This document shows positions 22,609-32,334 of a stretch of DNA of 64,000 nt, in pieces (positions within the stretch are counted from its first letter, which is position 1; each line of letters opens with the position of its first letter). This stretch comes from Strobilurus pachycystidiatus (taxonomy: Eukaryota; Basidiomycota; Agaricomycetes; Agaricales; Physalacriaceae). A program made the position numbers and the translations under genes. Below the pieces are notes generated by a model, which worked only from the letters and a program-made list of their open reading frames with translations, searched no databases and had not been told where the DNA came from. The DNA is taken from assembly GCA_019915135.1 (NCBI GenBank), contig JAHLMK010000014.1, positions 186,001 through 250,000 on the forward strand, given 5' to 3'.

Positions 22609-23140
22609 CTACACCTCCTGGCTGAGCTCGCCCTTGCCCTTTGCGGTCTTGGAGGGGAGGAGTTGTGATTCGATGTGGGGGACGACACCGCCCTGGCTGA
22701 TAATCACGTCGCCGAGGAGTTTGTTGAGTCTGGGTAAAGGCGGGTGAGTACAGGAGCAAGGCGAATAGGGTATGGGATACGCACTCTTCGTCATTCCGAA
22801 TGGCGAGCTGCAGATGACGCGGCACAATACGCTGCTTCTTGTTATCACGCGCGGCGTTGCCGGCGAGTTCGAGGATCTCGGCGGCGAGGTATTCCAGGAC
22901 CGCTGCGAGGTAGACTGGACGAAAGGGCGCGTTAGCTGGGACGCGTCAATGATAACGAGGGCAAGAGGACGCACCAGGTGCACCGGCACCAACACGCTGT
23001 GCGTAGTTGCCCTTCTTCAGGAGACGGTGGACACGACCAACGGGGAACTGCAGACCGGCCTTCGAGGAACGCGACATGGCCTTGGAGTCACCGCCCGCCT
23101 TGCCGCCAGTCTTTCCGGATTTGCCGCCTTTGCCAGACAT
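22609..23140 (-). CDS. Histone H2A
   Basis: Exons 23140-22975, 22914-22785 and 22729-22609 give 138 residues (introns 60 and 55 nt). Sequence: [77 protein letters not shown], and a C-terminus ending GKGELSQEV. The end contains the SQE motif typical of the fungal H2A form that serves as H2A.X (Ser phosphorylated on DNA damage). Core nucleosome component. It is transcribed away from H2B, with a shared 297-bp promoter region. Confidence 0.97.
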
Positions 23141-23437
23141 TGTTGATGAAAGTGTTGGTAGCGGTGAAAGTTGGGTTGAAGCGTAGGTGGTGGGTGGTGG
23201 CGACGATGGGAAGAGGCGGCGAGCGCTGGGCCAAGGCTCTTTATGGCCGGCGCGGAATAAGGTTTGATGGCGCACGTGACAGCGGTGTGTTGATGATCAT
23301 GCGGGGTCAACAAAGGTCGCGTTTCTCTGGCCAAACACGACCATCGCCCAGGATGCTATATAACAGGCCAGGCCACGCTATGGACGCCCACCACGTCTTC
23401 GCTCCCACCACCGCCACCACCACCACCGACACTCGCA
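23141..23437. promoter_or_regulatory. Bidirectional H2A/H2B promoter region
   Basis: 297 bp separates the two divergent histone start codons. TATATAA at 23357-23363 lies about 75 bp before the H2B ATG. On the minus strand CATAAAGAG at 23237-23245 lies about 100 bp before the H2A ATG and could serve as its TATA-like box. Divergent pairing allows joint cell-cycle control, as known for fungal histone genes. Confidence 0.7.
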
Positions 23438-24029
23438 ATGGCACCCAAACCCGCATCCACCGCCGGCAAAGCACCCGCGTCGACTGCCTCCAAGGCGCCG
23501 GCCAAGACTGAGGGCTCCAAGGCCGCGAAGAAGACGTCCAAGCCTGCGCCCGCCGAAGGCGACAAGAAGAAGCGCAAGAAGACGAGAAAGGAGACGTACT
23601 CGTCCTACATCTATAAGGGTATGTCTTGCTCCCTCGCTGCTGCCAACTCATCGCTTACCTACACCCTCAGTTCTCAAGCAGGTCCACCCAGACACTGGTA
23701 TCTCCAACAAGGCGATGGCTATCCTCAACAGCTTCGTCAACGATATCTTTGAGCGCGTCGCAACAGAGGCTTCCAGTCCGTCCTCTTTCCTTTTACCTTG
23801 TCCTACCCTTGCTGATAACGATGACAGAGCTCGCCGCATACTCCAAGAAATCCACCATCTCCTCGCGCGAAATACAGACATCCGTGCGCCTCATCCTCCC
23901 CGGTGAACTCGCCAAGCACGCCATCTCTGAGGGCACCAAATCCGTTACAAAGGTGAGTCGATCTATCCACATCTCCTGGCCCAACGCTGACTGTAACACA
24001 TCTAGTTCTCGTCTGCAGGCGCCAAGTAG
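23438..24029 (+). CDS. Histone H2B
   Basis: Exons 23438-23618, 23671-23775, 23828-23952 and 24006-24029 give 144 residues. The Lys/Ala/Pro-rich tail ([19 protein letters not shown]) leads into the histone fold: [96 protein letters not shown]. The last exon encodes only seven residues plus the stop. The lysine targeted by Bre1 ubiquitination lies in the conserved AVTK-like C-terminal helix (here SVTKFSS). Confidence 0.97.
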
Positions 24030-24651
24030 ACACCGCTCCGCTGCTTCCCGTGTATCGATTGTTGTATCATAACTGTACACTCTTATTTTACATCGTATTT
24101 ATCATCTTTATTCCACCGCTTCACGTATTGCAATCGATTTTCCCAAGCGCCAACCATGGCTTTTACAACGACGTTGAGCACAATATCTCGCAAACAGCGG
24201 ATCGGCCAAGCTGCCGGCTATGCATGTGTTGTTTTCCTCTGATTCACAAGCTTTGTCCTACATGAACAGCTTGGTGGAAAACGCATACCACATCACTTGT
24301 CCGGGTGCGGTCATCCGCTACTACTGCCACTGGTGTCTTCCCGTCCCATAACCTCCCATGGACAGTCTACATACCCTCTTTGTTGGTTGTAGTCCGATTT
24401 TTTTGCCCACAATTGTGCTGTATCGTCAGGCTCAACGCTCAGCCTCCAAATTCCCTTCGTGCAATGTGCGCTCGATTACAACTTTTTGATCTCAAACGCT
24501 TTGGGTACGTGATTTGTACAGTGATAAATGCTTCCTTAGGCTGAGAACACGTCTTAGACGCGTCGGTCGCGAGTCTCTTCTTCAGATGATCTGCCCCTTC
24601 TTGGGTTCCCCTGAGAGCTCCACTGATCTCCCAACTTGAACAACGACGACC
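24030..24651. other. Intergenic region
   Basis: No convincing gene; 3' flank of H2B and 5' flank of the MYND gene. Confidence 0.5.
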
Positions 24652-25518
24652 ATGAGCTCCATCGAACTAGCCCTTCCCCGCGCGGCGGGCGAATGCGACA
24701 ACATGGACTGTCCGCTATACGACGAAGATGAAGAGCCGGAGAACTTGATGCGCTGCAGCGTTTGCAAGAACCAGTTTTATTGCGTGCGTCGTCTGCATCC
24801 GATCCCCGTTATCGTATCGATCTGACTCAGAAACTAGTCGACGAAGTGCCAGAAAAAGAATTGGAAAGCGCACCGCAATGACTGCTCGCCGCTGAACGGA
24901 CCCCACACTGATGTCGCAGTCTTCACGGGGCCAGCGTTCGACGAGGAACTTGCACGCATGAGAAAAATCTTGTCTGACTGGTCGGTAGCGTTCAACGCAG
25001 CAGGAGGCGGTCGCGGCCGTGGCGAGCCTACACCAGCAATGCTCTCCATCCCAGAGGCCCAGCCAATTCGGGGTATGTAAGACTTGAGCTTTTCTTTCGT
25101 CTAATTAGCCCTGTGCTCATACAAGACAGACTTCCAGCCATCCTCTAGTCTTCCTGCCTACACCCTCCAAACCATCGAGCCCGCCAAACACCCTTATCGC
25201 CGCCCGCTCGCTCTCATGCTGCGCGCGTTCCTCCTCGACATCGTCAACCGCGTCCCCGCCGACGTCAAGCCATCCTGGGAGTCCTACCTCACCGAAGTCG
25301 GTGGCACTTTCCCGCTCGGCAAAGGGCCACGGTTGTACGGTCCCAAGCTGCTTTCGCGTGCAGCTGATCTCAGCCCGGGGGAGTACAAGCAGTTCCTTGG
25401 GATTGGTGTGATGACTGCATCGATGGGAATCGGCGAGCTCCAGTTTGACGAAGATACAACGAAGGCGTGGCATACTCTAGGGGATGCGATCATGTTGTTG
25501 TCGTATGGAGTTCTATAG
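24652..25518 (+). CDS. MYND-type zinc-finger protein
   Basis: Exons 24652-24783, 24838-25072 and 25130-25518 give 251 residues. The N-terminal zinc finger follows C-x4-C...C-x2-C...C-x3-C...H-x3-C (CDNMDC, MRCSVCKNQFYC, STKCQKKNWKAHRNDC), a MYND module for protein-protein contacts. The rest (YTLQTIEPAKHPYRRPLALM, LLDIVNRVPADVKPSWESYL, LLSRAADLSPGEYKQFLGIG, GELQFDEDTTKAWHTLGDAI) has no recognised domain. A broken partial copy of the last exon and its 3' flank lies at 63077-63426 on the other strand. Confidence 0.85.
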
Positions 25519-25908
25519 GGCGTTCACTTGCTGTGCCAAGTGATGGGTCCGTGGGCCACCTCAGATAGGCGTATCCGGATTTGGTTGAAGTTATTCGTCG
25601 TGTGGAATTCCCGCTTCGATGCAAAATCGAATTGACCAGCATCTGAGCTCGTTTCATTGCCGTACGTCGTACATATGTATCCGAAAACGTATATGTACAT
25701 GTCGATACTTATTTTGTCCTCACTGACACGACCCACTGGCAATCCCATCTCTGAAACTACTAGACGTGGGTCTAAATCATTTCTCGAACGTGAGCCCAAG
25801 GCGCCGGCATATATCCCACACTGAGGTCTTCGATTGTTCATTGCAACGACCTTGATCTGGCACAAGGGGAGGACTGCCCCATCCTGCGTTGCTCAGAAAA
25901 ACGAAGCA
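25519..25908. other. 3' flank of MYND gene, partly duplicated at 62996-63090
   Basis: No gene. The first about 130 bp (through GGAATTCCCGCTTCGATGCA) is repeated in inverted orientation next to the truncated MYND copy near the window end. Confidence 0.6.
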
Positions 25909-26922
25909 TTACGGCGCTTTGATCCACATAAGTTGGCACTTGTCCTCAACCTTGCATACCTCTCGGGCCACCCGTCGATATTCCTCTTCCATGGCATTGT
26001 CGACCGCCTCTTCGTCGCGGTTATCGCTGAGCCACAACACGTAGACTTCGTGGCATAACCTTGGTGTTGTCGCTATTTGTGCGAGTTAGTATGAGTAGGG
26101 AGAAGCTAGAACGTTGACTGACATTTTGGACATGTAACGCGAGTCACCATGGAATCGCTCCGAGTTCCAATCAGGAAGCACAGTGCCAACCCAGTGGTTG
26201 TAGAAGTCCCCGCAATAGTGACCCGGAGGAAAAGCGCGGAAGGTCTCCTCGTCAGTCCATGCCCAGCCAAAGTAGTAATAAGGTGGACGAAGGCCGTCGA
26301 CACGTAGAGTTCGGGGGGAGGTCTCTCCGTTGGCGCCAGAGCATGTGGCGGCCGTCGAGAGTAACTAAGGGAAAGTGTCAGTATGCATGTTACGATACAG
26401 CGGTGGTGGGCTTACAATGCCTCCAAGGGGACATCGCTAGTACATCGCTCGATATCTTGGGAGGGTCACGGACTCGAGCTTCACAACGACGGGGGAAAAG
26501 CGGCGCGTTCCGTCGTAGATGTGCTATATGAACGTACAAAATTAGCTCGATTCTTTGTTTGAAACCGACACAGCCTGGCACACAGCAAACCAAGATGAGG
26601 CGCATGCGCACTGGCTGACTAGGTGGACTCTCCTTACAACAATCATGGGGTGGGGAGTCATACTGGATTCTCGGCGCCAGTCTCGGAAGTCTCGCGTGCA
26701 AGCTCTCGGGGCAACAAGGGCTTGTCCATTGTTGGAAAGTTGTTGGAAGAGGAGAAGACGGACTCGGCTCTCGGCCCGATCTATCTTGTCCTCGAACGCC
26801 CACCTTGGTGCACCTTGTGATCCAGAATCAACGCACCCCCATCGCTTCAGCGTATATCGTGTGCCTCTACGAAATTGAAAACCGCTCGTACACTCCTCCA
26901 AGTCTGAAAAACGCGTCGACAT
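25909..26922 (-). pseudogene. Hypothetical protein gene with one in-frame nonsense codon
   Basis: Exons run from ATG at 26922 (MSTRFSDLEECTSGFQFRR) to DWRRESSMTPHPMIV, then HIYDGTRRFSPVVVKLESVT and LPRYRAMY, where TAG occurs at 26437-26439, then RCPLGGI in the same frame to a normal donor (GTAAGC). The next exons keep phase: LLSTAATCSGANGE, RPPYYYFGWAWTDEETFRAF, CGDFYNHWVGTVLPDWNSER, and finally LCHEVYVLWLSDNRDEEAVD to WIKAP, stop 25909-25911. Apart from the single TAG the model is intact, so the gene was recently inactivated, or the stop is a polymorphism or error. No family recognised. Its 5' end reappears at the outer edge of the right palindrome arm near 34600. Confidence 0.6.
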
Positions 26923-29084
26923 CCCTCGGAAGGCTTCAACTCGAGCATCCAGAAAGGTCAGATTGTTTCTTTCATGTCTCGAAGAGAAAAATGCTCAATC
27001 GTGCCATTGCAGGTCAAACTTTCTGAATCCCACGAAATATATCTTGACGTTCCTCGTCATCATTGACGTGAGTATTTGACGACTCGTGTCTAGATACATA
27101 CAATGACATTGCCCAGATCATCAATAATGGCCAACGCTTCCACTCCCCCACCGTCATGCCCAACATGCGCTCCATTCCTTTCTATACTCGACAGAGCACG
27201 CACTCCACGCGTAGAGGAACTTCTACGACGCAATCAGCCACCGCTCGAAGCAGAGTTGGCCGAGTTCAAGCTCGTCGTCGAGGAGGCTCCTGCCGTACTT
27301 GCAGACATCGACGACAGGATCAAACGGGCTCTCGAGGAGATAGAGCACCTCAAACGCGCTCGACTGGACGCGGAACGCGCCCTGTCCGACGCGAAATCCC
27401 TCGTCCATCCCATGCGTTCGCTACCTCCGGAAATCCTCGGAGAGATTTTTATGAACTGTGTCGAATGGTGGGAGATACCTGAATATCGCGGGCGGTACAA
27501 CAGTCTCATTGCTGACTCGCTTGACCCACATGCGTGTCCGTGGGTGCTCACACACGTATGCCGTCGGTGGAGAGTTCAGGCTCTCTCTTCTCCCGCGCTG
27601 TGGTCACGCCTTGCACTCAAATTCGGCGAACATGGAGGCCATATCACTCCAACGCAATGTGTTTACAAAACATATCTTTATCTGGAGCGTTCTAGATATC
27701 ACCCGCTCTTTGTTTACATTGACAGCCACTCGCCAGACGCGCTCCAAAGTCATCCTGTGCGCCCCCTCCTTGAAGCCAGCTCTTCACGATGGCGAACTCT
27801 GTGCGCTGTACTACCCATTTCATGCACGCAACTTCTCAGCAAACTTCCTTTCGATGACCTCCACGAATTACAACTCTTTGCGCGAGATGATTCACCTTCA
27901 CCGCTTGACGTGTTTTCTCTGACCCCGAAGTTGCGTAACCTCTATGTTATTGGCAACAGGTGTCTTTCCAACTACACACTTCCATGGTTCCGTATCCTGC
28001 AGTACACCATGGCTGTTCACAATTCCATCGACACCCGCAACTATGATGTATTGCGCAGCATGACCAGCCTTCGGAAATTGATTTTGATCACCACTGGGAG
28101 ACCCATTCATATCGTCGGCGGTCGCATAACACTTCCTGTTCTATCGGAGCTGTCTCTGATGGAGCTGGCAAAAGTCGGGTCTCGATTTTCGTCAGACTTT
28201 GTTGCTGGACTTGACATACCAGCATTGTCTTCTCTCCACATTGAGTTTCTTCCAGAGTCGAGACTCACTCACTACCCTACATTCATGACCACGCCGGAGA
28301 AGCTGACAACACTTCGCATCCGAAGTAACATGTCTGGGCACCCGGAGAACACTGCCAATCTCCTCACATTCCTCTCTCGCGTGCCCTCTCTCGAGGAGTT
28401 AATCGTTCATGGCGACGATCTTACTACTGAGTTCGTCGAGGGTCTTCGGTTCAGAGGACAGACCACCTCCATCTTGCCCTCCCTCCGCATTCTTGATGTC
28501 AAAGACTGTGTCGTTCCCGCGGATGGTCAAACGCTCGACAATATATGGACCATGGTCGAGTCGCGCTACTCGAACAATGATCAGACGGAAAACGGAGCAC
28601 AAAACAGGGCGGACCGTATCTTTCTGGAGAGGCTCCGGGTGCCCCGCTGGATGTATTTGATGAGGAATGAACGCTGGAGGGATATTTGTAGCGCACTGGA
28701 CGTCCAGTGCAACACTCCTATGAAGGATCTCAATCTATCACACCCACCACCTGCCGGAGTGTATTGGTAGAAGTACGGTACAAGTGTGTATATGCGCAAT
28801 GAATGGTTGTGTACTCACTCTGCTTTGGATTGATCAGCACCCGTGCACCATGATAATTTGTCTTTTGACAGAGTTGTTTGCGTATGAAATGCTCTCGGGC
28901 AAAGTCTGCGACGAATCGCCGTGCTCCGTTTCAGGGATCAAACTCAACATCGAGGCAGATGCGTATCTGAGCACATACTCCGGAGAGTGTGGTGCCTGAG
29001 GCATTTCCAAGTTCTTGTAGACAACACTTGGGCCTTGGCATTGGAGTACGCACCGGTCAATGGTAAGTGACGCGCCGCCGCTCG
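26897..29084. repeat. Left arm of large inverted duplication
   Basis: Pairs with 32335-34634 in inverted orientation. It covers about 200 bp of 5' flank, the whole F-box gene and about 300 bp of 3' flank (CCAAGTTCTTGTAGACAACA on this side, CCAAGTTCTGATGTAGACAA in the other). Identity is high in the genes and lower, with indels, in the flanks. Confidence 0.8.
27103..28770 (+). CDS. F-box-like protein, left palindrome copy
   Basis: Intronless, up to 555 residues. A Cys-containing N-terminus (STPPPSCPTCAPFLSILDRA) leads into a coiled coil (about residues 45-105: VLADIDDRIKRALEEIEHLK, RARLDAERALSDAK), then the F-box-like motif HPMRSLPPEILGEIF...ACPWVLTHVCRRWRVQALSS PALWSRL, and an LRR-like C-terminal region (LPVLSELSLMELAKV; LEELIVHGDD; LPSLRILDVKDCVV). 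This coiled-coil plus F-box architecture is one of the largest families in Agaricomycetes and is presumed to supply SCF ubiquitin-ligase adaptors. ATGs at 27103 and 27127 are both possible starts. It ends GVYW, a few residues longer in kind than its inverted twin. Confidence 0.88.
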   Translation: MTLPRSSIMANASTPPPSCPTCAPFLSILDRARTPRVEELLRRNQPPLEAELAEFKLVVEEAPAVLADIDDRIKRALEEIEHLKRARLDAERALSDAKSLVHPMRSLPPEILGEIFMNCVEWWEIPEYRGRYNSLIADSLDPHACPWVLTHVCRRWRVQALSSPALWSRLALKFGEHGGHITPTQCVYKTYLYLERSRYHPLFVYIDSHSPDALQSHPVRPLLEASSSRWRTLCAVLPISCTQLLSKLPFDDLHELQLFARDDSPSPLDVFSLTPKLRNLYVIGNRCLSNYTLPWFRILQYTMAVHNSIDTRNYDVLRSMTSLRKLILITTGRPIHIVGGRITLPVLSELSLMELAKVGSRFSSDFVAGLDIPALSSLHIEFLPESRLTHYPTFMTTPEKLTTLRIRSNMSGHPENTANLLTFLSRVPSLEELIVHGDDLTTEFVEGLRFRGQTTSILPSLRILDVKDCVVPADGQTLDNIWTMVESRYSNNDQTENGAQNRADRIFLERLRVPRWMYLMRNERWRDICSALDVQCNTPMKDLNLSHPPPAGVYW

Positions 29085-29325
29085 GGCCCGCTCAGCACTG
29101 TCGCGTCAACTTTCAATGTTGTCAATTGACGATTTGTCCCTCGACCGACGACGTGACGGTTCGACGTTCTTCGACGTTCACGTTACGATCGTTGTTTAGC
29201 GTTCGTGAATCGTCGACGACTGGAGTCTCGAGTCTCGACGTTCGAATCTCGAATCTATTATCTCGAATCTCGATGTGGCGTAGTTTTCAAATTGCAAGGA
29301 AATAAAAATGTAACTCTCCTGACAC
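28771..29325. other. 3' flank of F-box gene and TCGA-rich stretch
   Basis: 28771-29084 belongs to the left palindrome arm. From about 29130 to 29275 the sequence is built of many TCGACG, CGTTC and TCTCGAATC repeats without coding character. Confidence 0.5.
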
Positions 29326-29656
29326 TAGGGTGGCGCAGTAAACCCTAGGTTTTGATACACCTAGGGTTTACTGCAGTTATTAACGGTATCAATACGGTAT
29401 TGAAAGGTTGACGAGTAGGTTAGGTAGTTTCGATACCAGCACGTGATGCTTTCACGTGACGCCTGCGGCGCTGCTGCGCAAGCCTGAGACCAGCGACAAG
29501 AGGGCGGGGATGGGGCGGGAGGGCGGCGCGCCCCTCACGTGAGCGCATCACGTGCTGGTATCGAAACCGTTAGTAACGGTATCGAAACCTCGGCCAAAAT
29601 GGAGATCGGTAAGTAACGGTTTTAAACCGACGGTCGAGGTTTACTGCGCCACCCTA
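29326..29656. mobile_element. hAT-like MITE, 331 bp, copy 1
   Basis: Terminal inverted repeats TAGGGTGGCGCAGTAAACC at both ends, flanked by the exact 8-bp duplication CCTGACAC (29318-29325 and 29657-29664), the hallmark of hAT insertion. Inside is a 15-bp subterminal hairpin (GCAGTAAACCCTAGG and its complement) and inverted CACGTGATGC blocks, so most of the element can fold on itself. It encodes nothing. An apparently identical copy in opposite orientation sits at 31395-31725. It lies 13 bp beyond the 3' end of a tRNA-Ser gene. Confidence 0.93.
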
Positions 29657-29669
29657 CCTGACACATCAT

Positions 29670-29751
29670 CGACGCCAGCAGGATTTGAACCTGCGCCCTC
29701 AAAGAGGAACAGATTTCTAATCTGTCGCCGTAACCACTTGGCTATAGCGCC
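29670..29751 (-). tRNA. tRNA-Ser(AGA), copy 1
   Basis: 82 nt. A seven-pair acceptor stem (GGCGCTA with TGGCGTC, two G-U type pairs), D arm GCC/GGC, anticodon stem ACAGA/TCTGT with loop TTAGAAA (anticodon AGA, reads UCU), a type II variable arm with CCTC/GAGG, T arm GCAGG/CCTGC, and the serine discriminator G73. No intron. The next run of four T after its 3' end lies only inside the adjoining MITE. Confidence 0.95.
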
Positions 29752-30128
29752 GTCCTGGCGCCGTCCCCAAGGGTGGTCTGTAGTACCAATGTTATGTAGT
29801 AAGACTAGGACAGATACATCGCTCCATGCACCCTTCTTGAAGTTCTTTTGATTTAGGGTTGATTGTAATGAAACTTGCAAAAATCTACACATTGACACCG
29901 GGGAAGGTTCATATGTGGCGCAAGGAAGGGATTGAAACTCCGCTGTCTGACGCATACCCACGCGTCGTCCCTTGCTTGGACACGCACCGACACGCCAAAC
30001 ACCACACAACCCTTGACCAGCTCGCTTATTTACTTGCCTTCATCTGACGTACGCACGCACGAGGAGTCAGACTGAGAGGGAAACGGAAACAAAAAGACGA
30101 GCGGCGCGCAGGAATAATCTGAGGCAAC

Positions 30129-30997
30129 ATGGCTATGAGCTTTATTGGGTGCGTCTCTCTTTCTCTCTTGCTCGTCGCTGTCTGACACGTCTCAGAAAAC
30201 CCATCTCGCTGATCTCGCACAGCGACGTGCGCTACCGCGGGATCCTGGCGGGGATCGACCCGTCGGCGTCGACGATCCAGCTCTCGCGCGTGTACTCGAT
30301 GGGCACAGAGGGCCGCCGCCCCGCCACCGAGTTCATCCCACCCGTTGCGGAGCCCTACGAGTACATCATCTTCCGCGCGAGCGAGGTCAAGGATCTCGCT
30401 GTCGACGAGGCCGCTCCGTCGCAGAGCCAAAGGGAGCGCAACGTGCACGACGACCCCGCTGTGGTTGGCGCAGGCCAGCGCCAGGGTCCGCCCGCTCCAC
30501 CTCAAGCCCAGCAGCAACAACAGCAACAACAACCGCGCCAGACCCCGAACAACCCGCGCGGCGGCCGCAGCAACTCTGTGCACACCGCCATGGAGAGCGT
30601 CGAGCGCGCCATCGGGGACCTGCGCCAGCCGACGCCGCCGTCATCCACCAGGATCAAGGTCCCCGCCACCGACTTTGACTTCCAGTCGTCGAATGCCAAA
30701 TTTGCAAAGTCGCCTCCTGCCAGTACCTCGCCGTCCGACGACCAGGCGGACGAGCCGTCGTACAACCCGCAGAAGAGCTTCTTCGACACGCTGACGCCGA
30801 CGAACATGGGTGGGGGCCGCGGGCGGGGCCGCAGGCAGGCGGAGAGGGATAGGAATGTCGCGACATTCGGGGAGCCGGGCGGCGTGGGGCTGTTGGGTCC
30901 TGGAGCATACGTTGGCGGATGGGGCGGACACGGTGGCAGGAGAGGCGGACATGGGCAGGGACAAGGCAGGGGACGAGGTGTTGGACGAGGGAATTAG
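30129..30997 (+). CDS. Lsm14/Scd6-family RNA-binding protein
   Basis: Exons 30129-30148 and 30196-30997 give 273 residues; the first exon codes MAMSFIG. An N-terminal LSm14 domain (about residues 5-85: KPISLISHSDVRYRGILAGI, STIQLSRVYSMGTEGR, EYIIFRASEVKDLAV), a Gln-rich linker with a run of eight or more Gln, then the FDF motif (ATDFDFQSSNAKF), the FFD box (YNPQKSFFDTLTPT), the TFG box (RQAERDRNVATFGE) and a C-terminal RGG-rich tail. The family (yeast Scd6, human LSM14) represses translation by binding eIF4G and promotes decapping with Dhh1 in P-bodies. The gene sits at the centre of a palindromic block between two tRNA-Ser genes. Confidence 0.95.
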
Positions 30998-31204
30998 GGA
31001 GACCAGGCGATCGACGTACCATTACGCTTCGGCGGAGAGACTTCCTCATAGTTCGGGTCGGGTAACATGCTGAACTGAAATGCTTTTTTGTTCTCAACTG
31101 TCTTGTCTTGAAAAGATTACAGGCCCATAAGTTGATGATTTCAAGCTGGTGTGGCGCGGAGGTCTCGCTGCGGATGCTGTGCGCCACACTCTCAGCACCT
31201 GCAC

Positions 31205-31286
31205 GGCGCTATAGCCAAGTGGTTACGGCGACAGATTAGAAATCTGTTCCTCTTTGAGGGCGCAGGTTCAAATCCTGCTGGCGTCG
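31205..31286 (+). tRNA. tRNA-Ser(AGA), copy 2
   Basis: 82 nt, same sequence as the copy at 29670-29751 but on the plus strand. It carries its own terminator, a T6 run about 24 nt after the 3' end (near 31311). Upstream and downstream flanks differ from copy 1 after GTCGATGA. Confidence 0.95.
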
Positions 31287-31362
31287 ATGAATGGAAATTT
31301 CCGTTATTCACTTTTTTCTGAGATCTAGATAGTAGAAACTGCGCCACAATGTTGATTCTGAT

Positions 31363-32158
31363 TAGGGTGGCGAAGTATACCCCCCCTCCGGTATTAGGGT
31401 GGCGCAGTAAACCTCGACCGTCGGTTTAAAACCGTTACTTACCGATCTCCATTTTGGCCGAGGTTTCGATACCGTTACTAACGGTTTCGATACCAGCACG
31501 TGATGCGCTCACGTGAGGGGCGCGCCGCCCTCCCGCCCCATCCCCGCCCTCTTGTCGCTGGTCTCAGGCTTGCGCAGCAGCGCCGCAGGCGTCACGTGAA
31601 AGCATCACGTGCTGGTATCGAAACTACCTAACCTACTCGTCAACCTTTCAATACCGTATTGATACCGTTAATAACTGCAGTAAACCCTAGGTGTATCAAA
31701 ACCTAGGGTTTACTGCGCCACCCTATCCGGTATCTTACCAGTATTTTACCAACCCCTCCGGACCCCCCAGGTATCAATACGGTAAGTTACCGTCCAATAG
31801 TCACATGACTATTTCACGTGATGCTTGTGGCGCATTTTCCGCCCCAGCCCAAAATGACATGATATTTTTGTTCCTGCTCCTCAGAATCATCATACTTGAG
31901 TCTATGTCACTGATTTCAAGTTCTAACTGTCAAGCACTACTTTCTCTGGATGCTCAGAGCTCAGCCACATCTCCCTACACCATCCCGCCACTTCCCGCCG
32001 CGCCGCCCGCCTCTCACGTGAAATGGTCACGTGAACACATCACGTGGAGGTAAGTTACCTACCCTCCAGCGGCCGAGGTATCTTACTGGTAAGTTACTGG
32101 TAACAAACCGTCACAAACCGAGTTGGTACCGATACCTAGGGTTTACTTCGCCACCCTA
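31363..32158. mobile_element. hAT-like MITE (about 457 bp) interrupted by a second MITE
   Basis: Ends TAGGGTGGCGAAGTA(T/A)ACC inverted, flanked by the exact 8-bp duplication ATTCTGAT (31355-31362 and 32159-32166). Removing the nested 331-bp element and one copy of its 8-bp duplication leaves about 457 bp. The interior has three TCACGTGA palindromes. It encodes nothing. It begins 76 bp after the 3' end of tRNA-Ser copy 2. Confidence 0.88.
31395..31725. mobile_element. hAT-like MITE, 331 bp, copy 2, nested
   Basis: Same 331-bp element as 29326-29656, inverted, with its own 8-bp duplication TCCGGTAT (31387-31394 and 31726-31733). By eye the two copies match throughout. Different target duplications show they inserted separately, so this is not simply part of the palindromic duplication. 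Confidence 0.93.
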
Positions 32159-32334
32159 ATTCTGATAATTGATTGAATGTTCAATGCACCATTGCACCTG
32201 GGGCCTGGCCACTGGGCACTGGGCAGCAGTGCGCAGCGTGCACGCTGGCAGAAAACTGCACTTCAAACGCCAAATAACAATGACCATTGACGAGTCTAGA
32301 CTCTAGGGGACTCACGAGTCGCGGTAGCAAGCGT

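Noticed and set aside
22744..23511. Long plus-strand frames across the H2A gene
   Set aside because: These are antisense shadows of the GC-rich histone genes.
29130..29275. TCGA-rich repeats as a CRISPR array or satellite
   Set aside because: Units are irregular, unspaced and short; CRISPR arrays do not occur in eukaryotic nuclear DNA.
29859..30583. Minus-strand frame of 185 codons over the Lsm14 gene
   Set aside because: Antisense shadow of the Lsm14 domain exon, Arg/Leu-rich.
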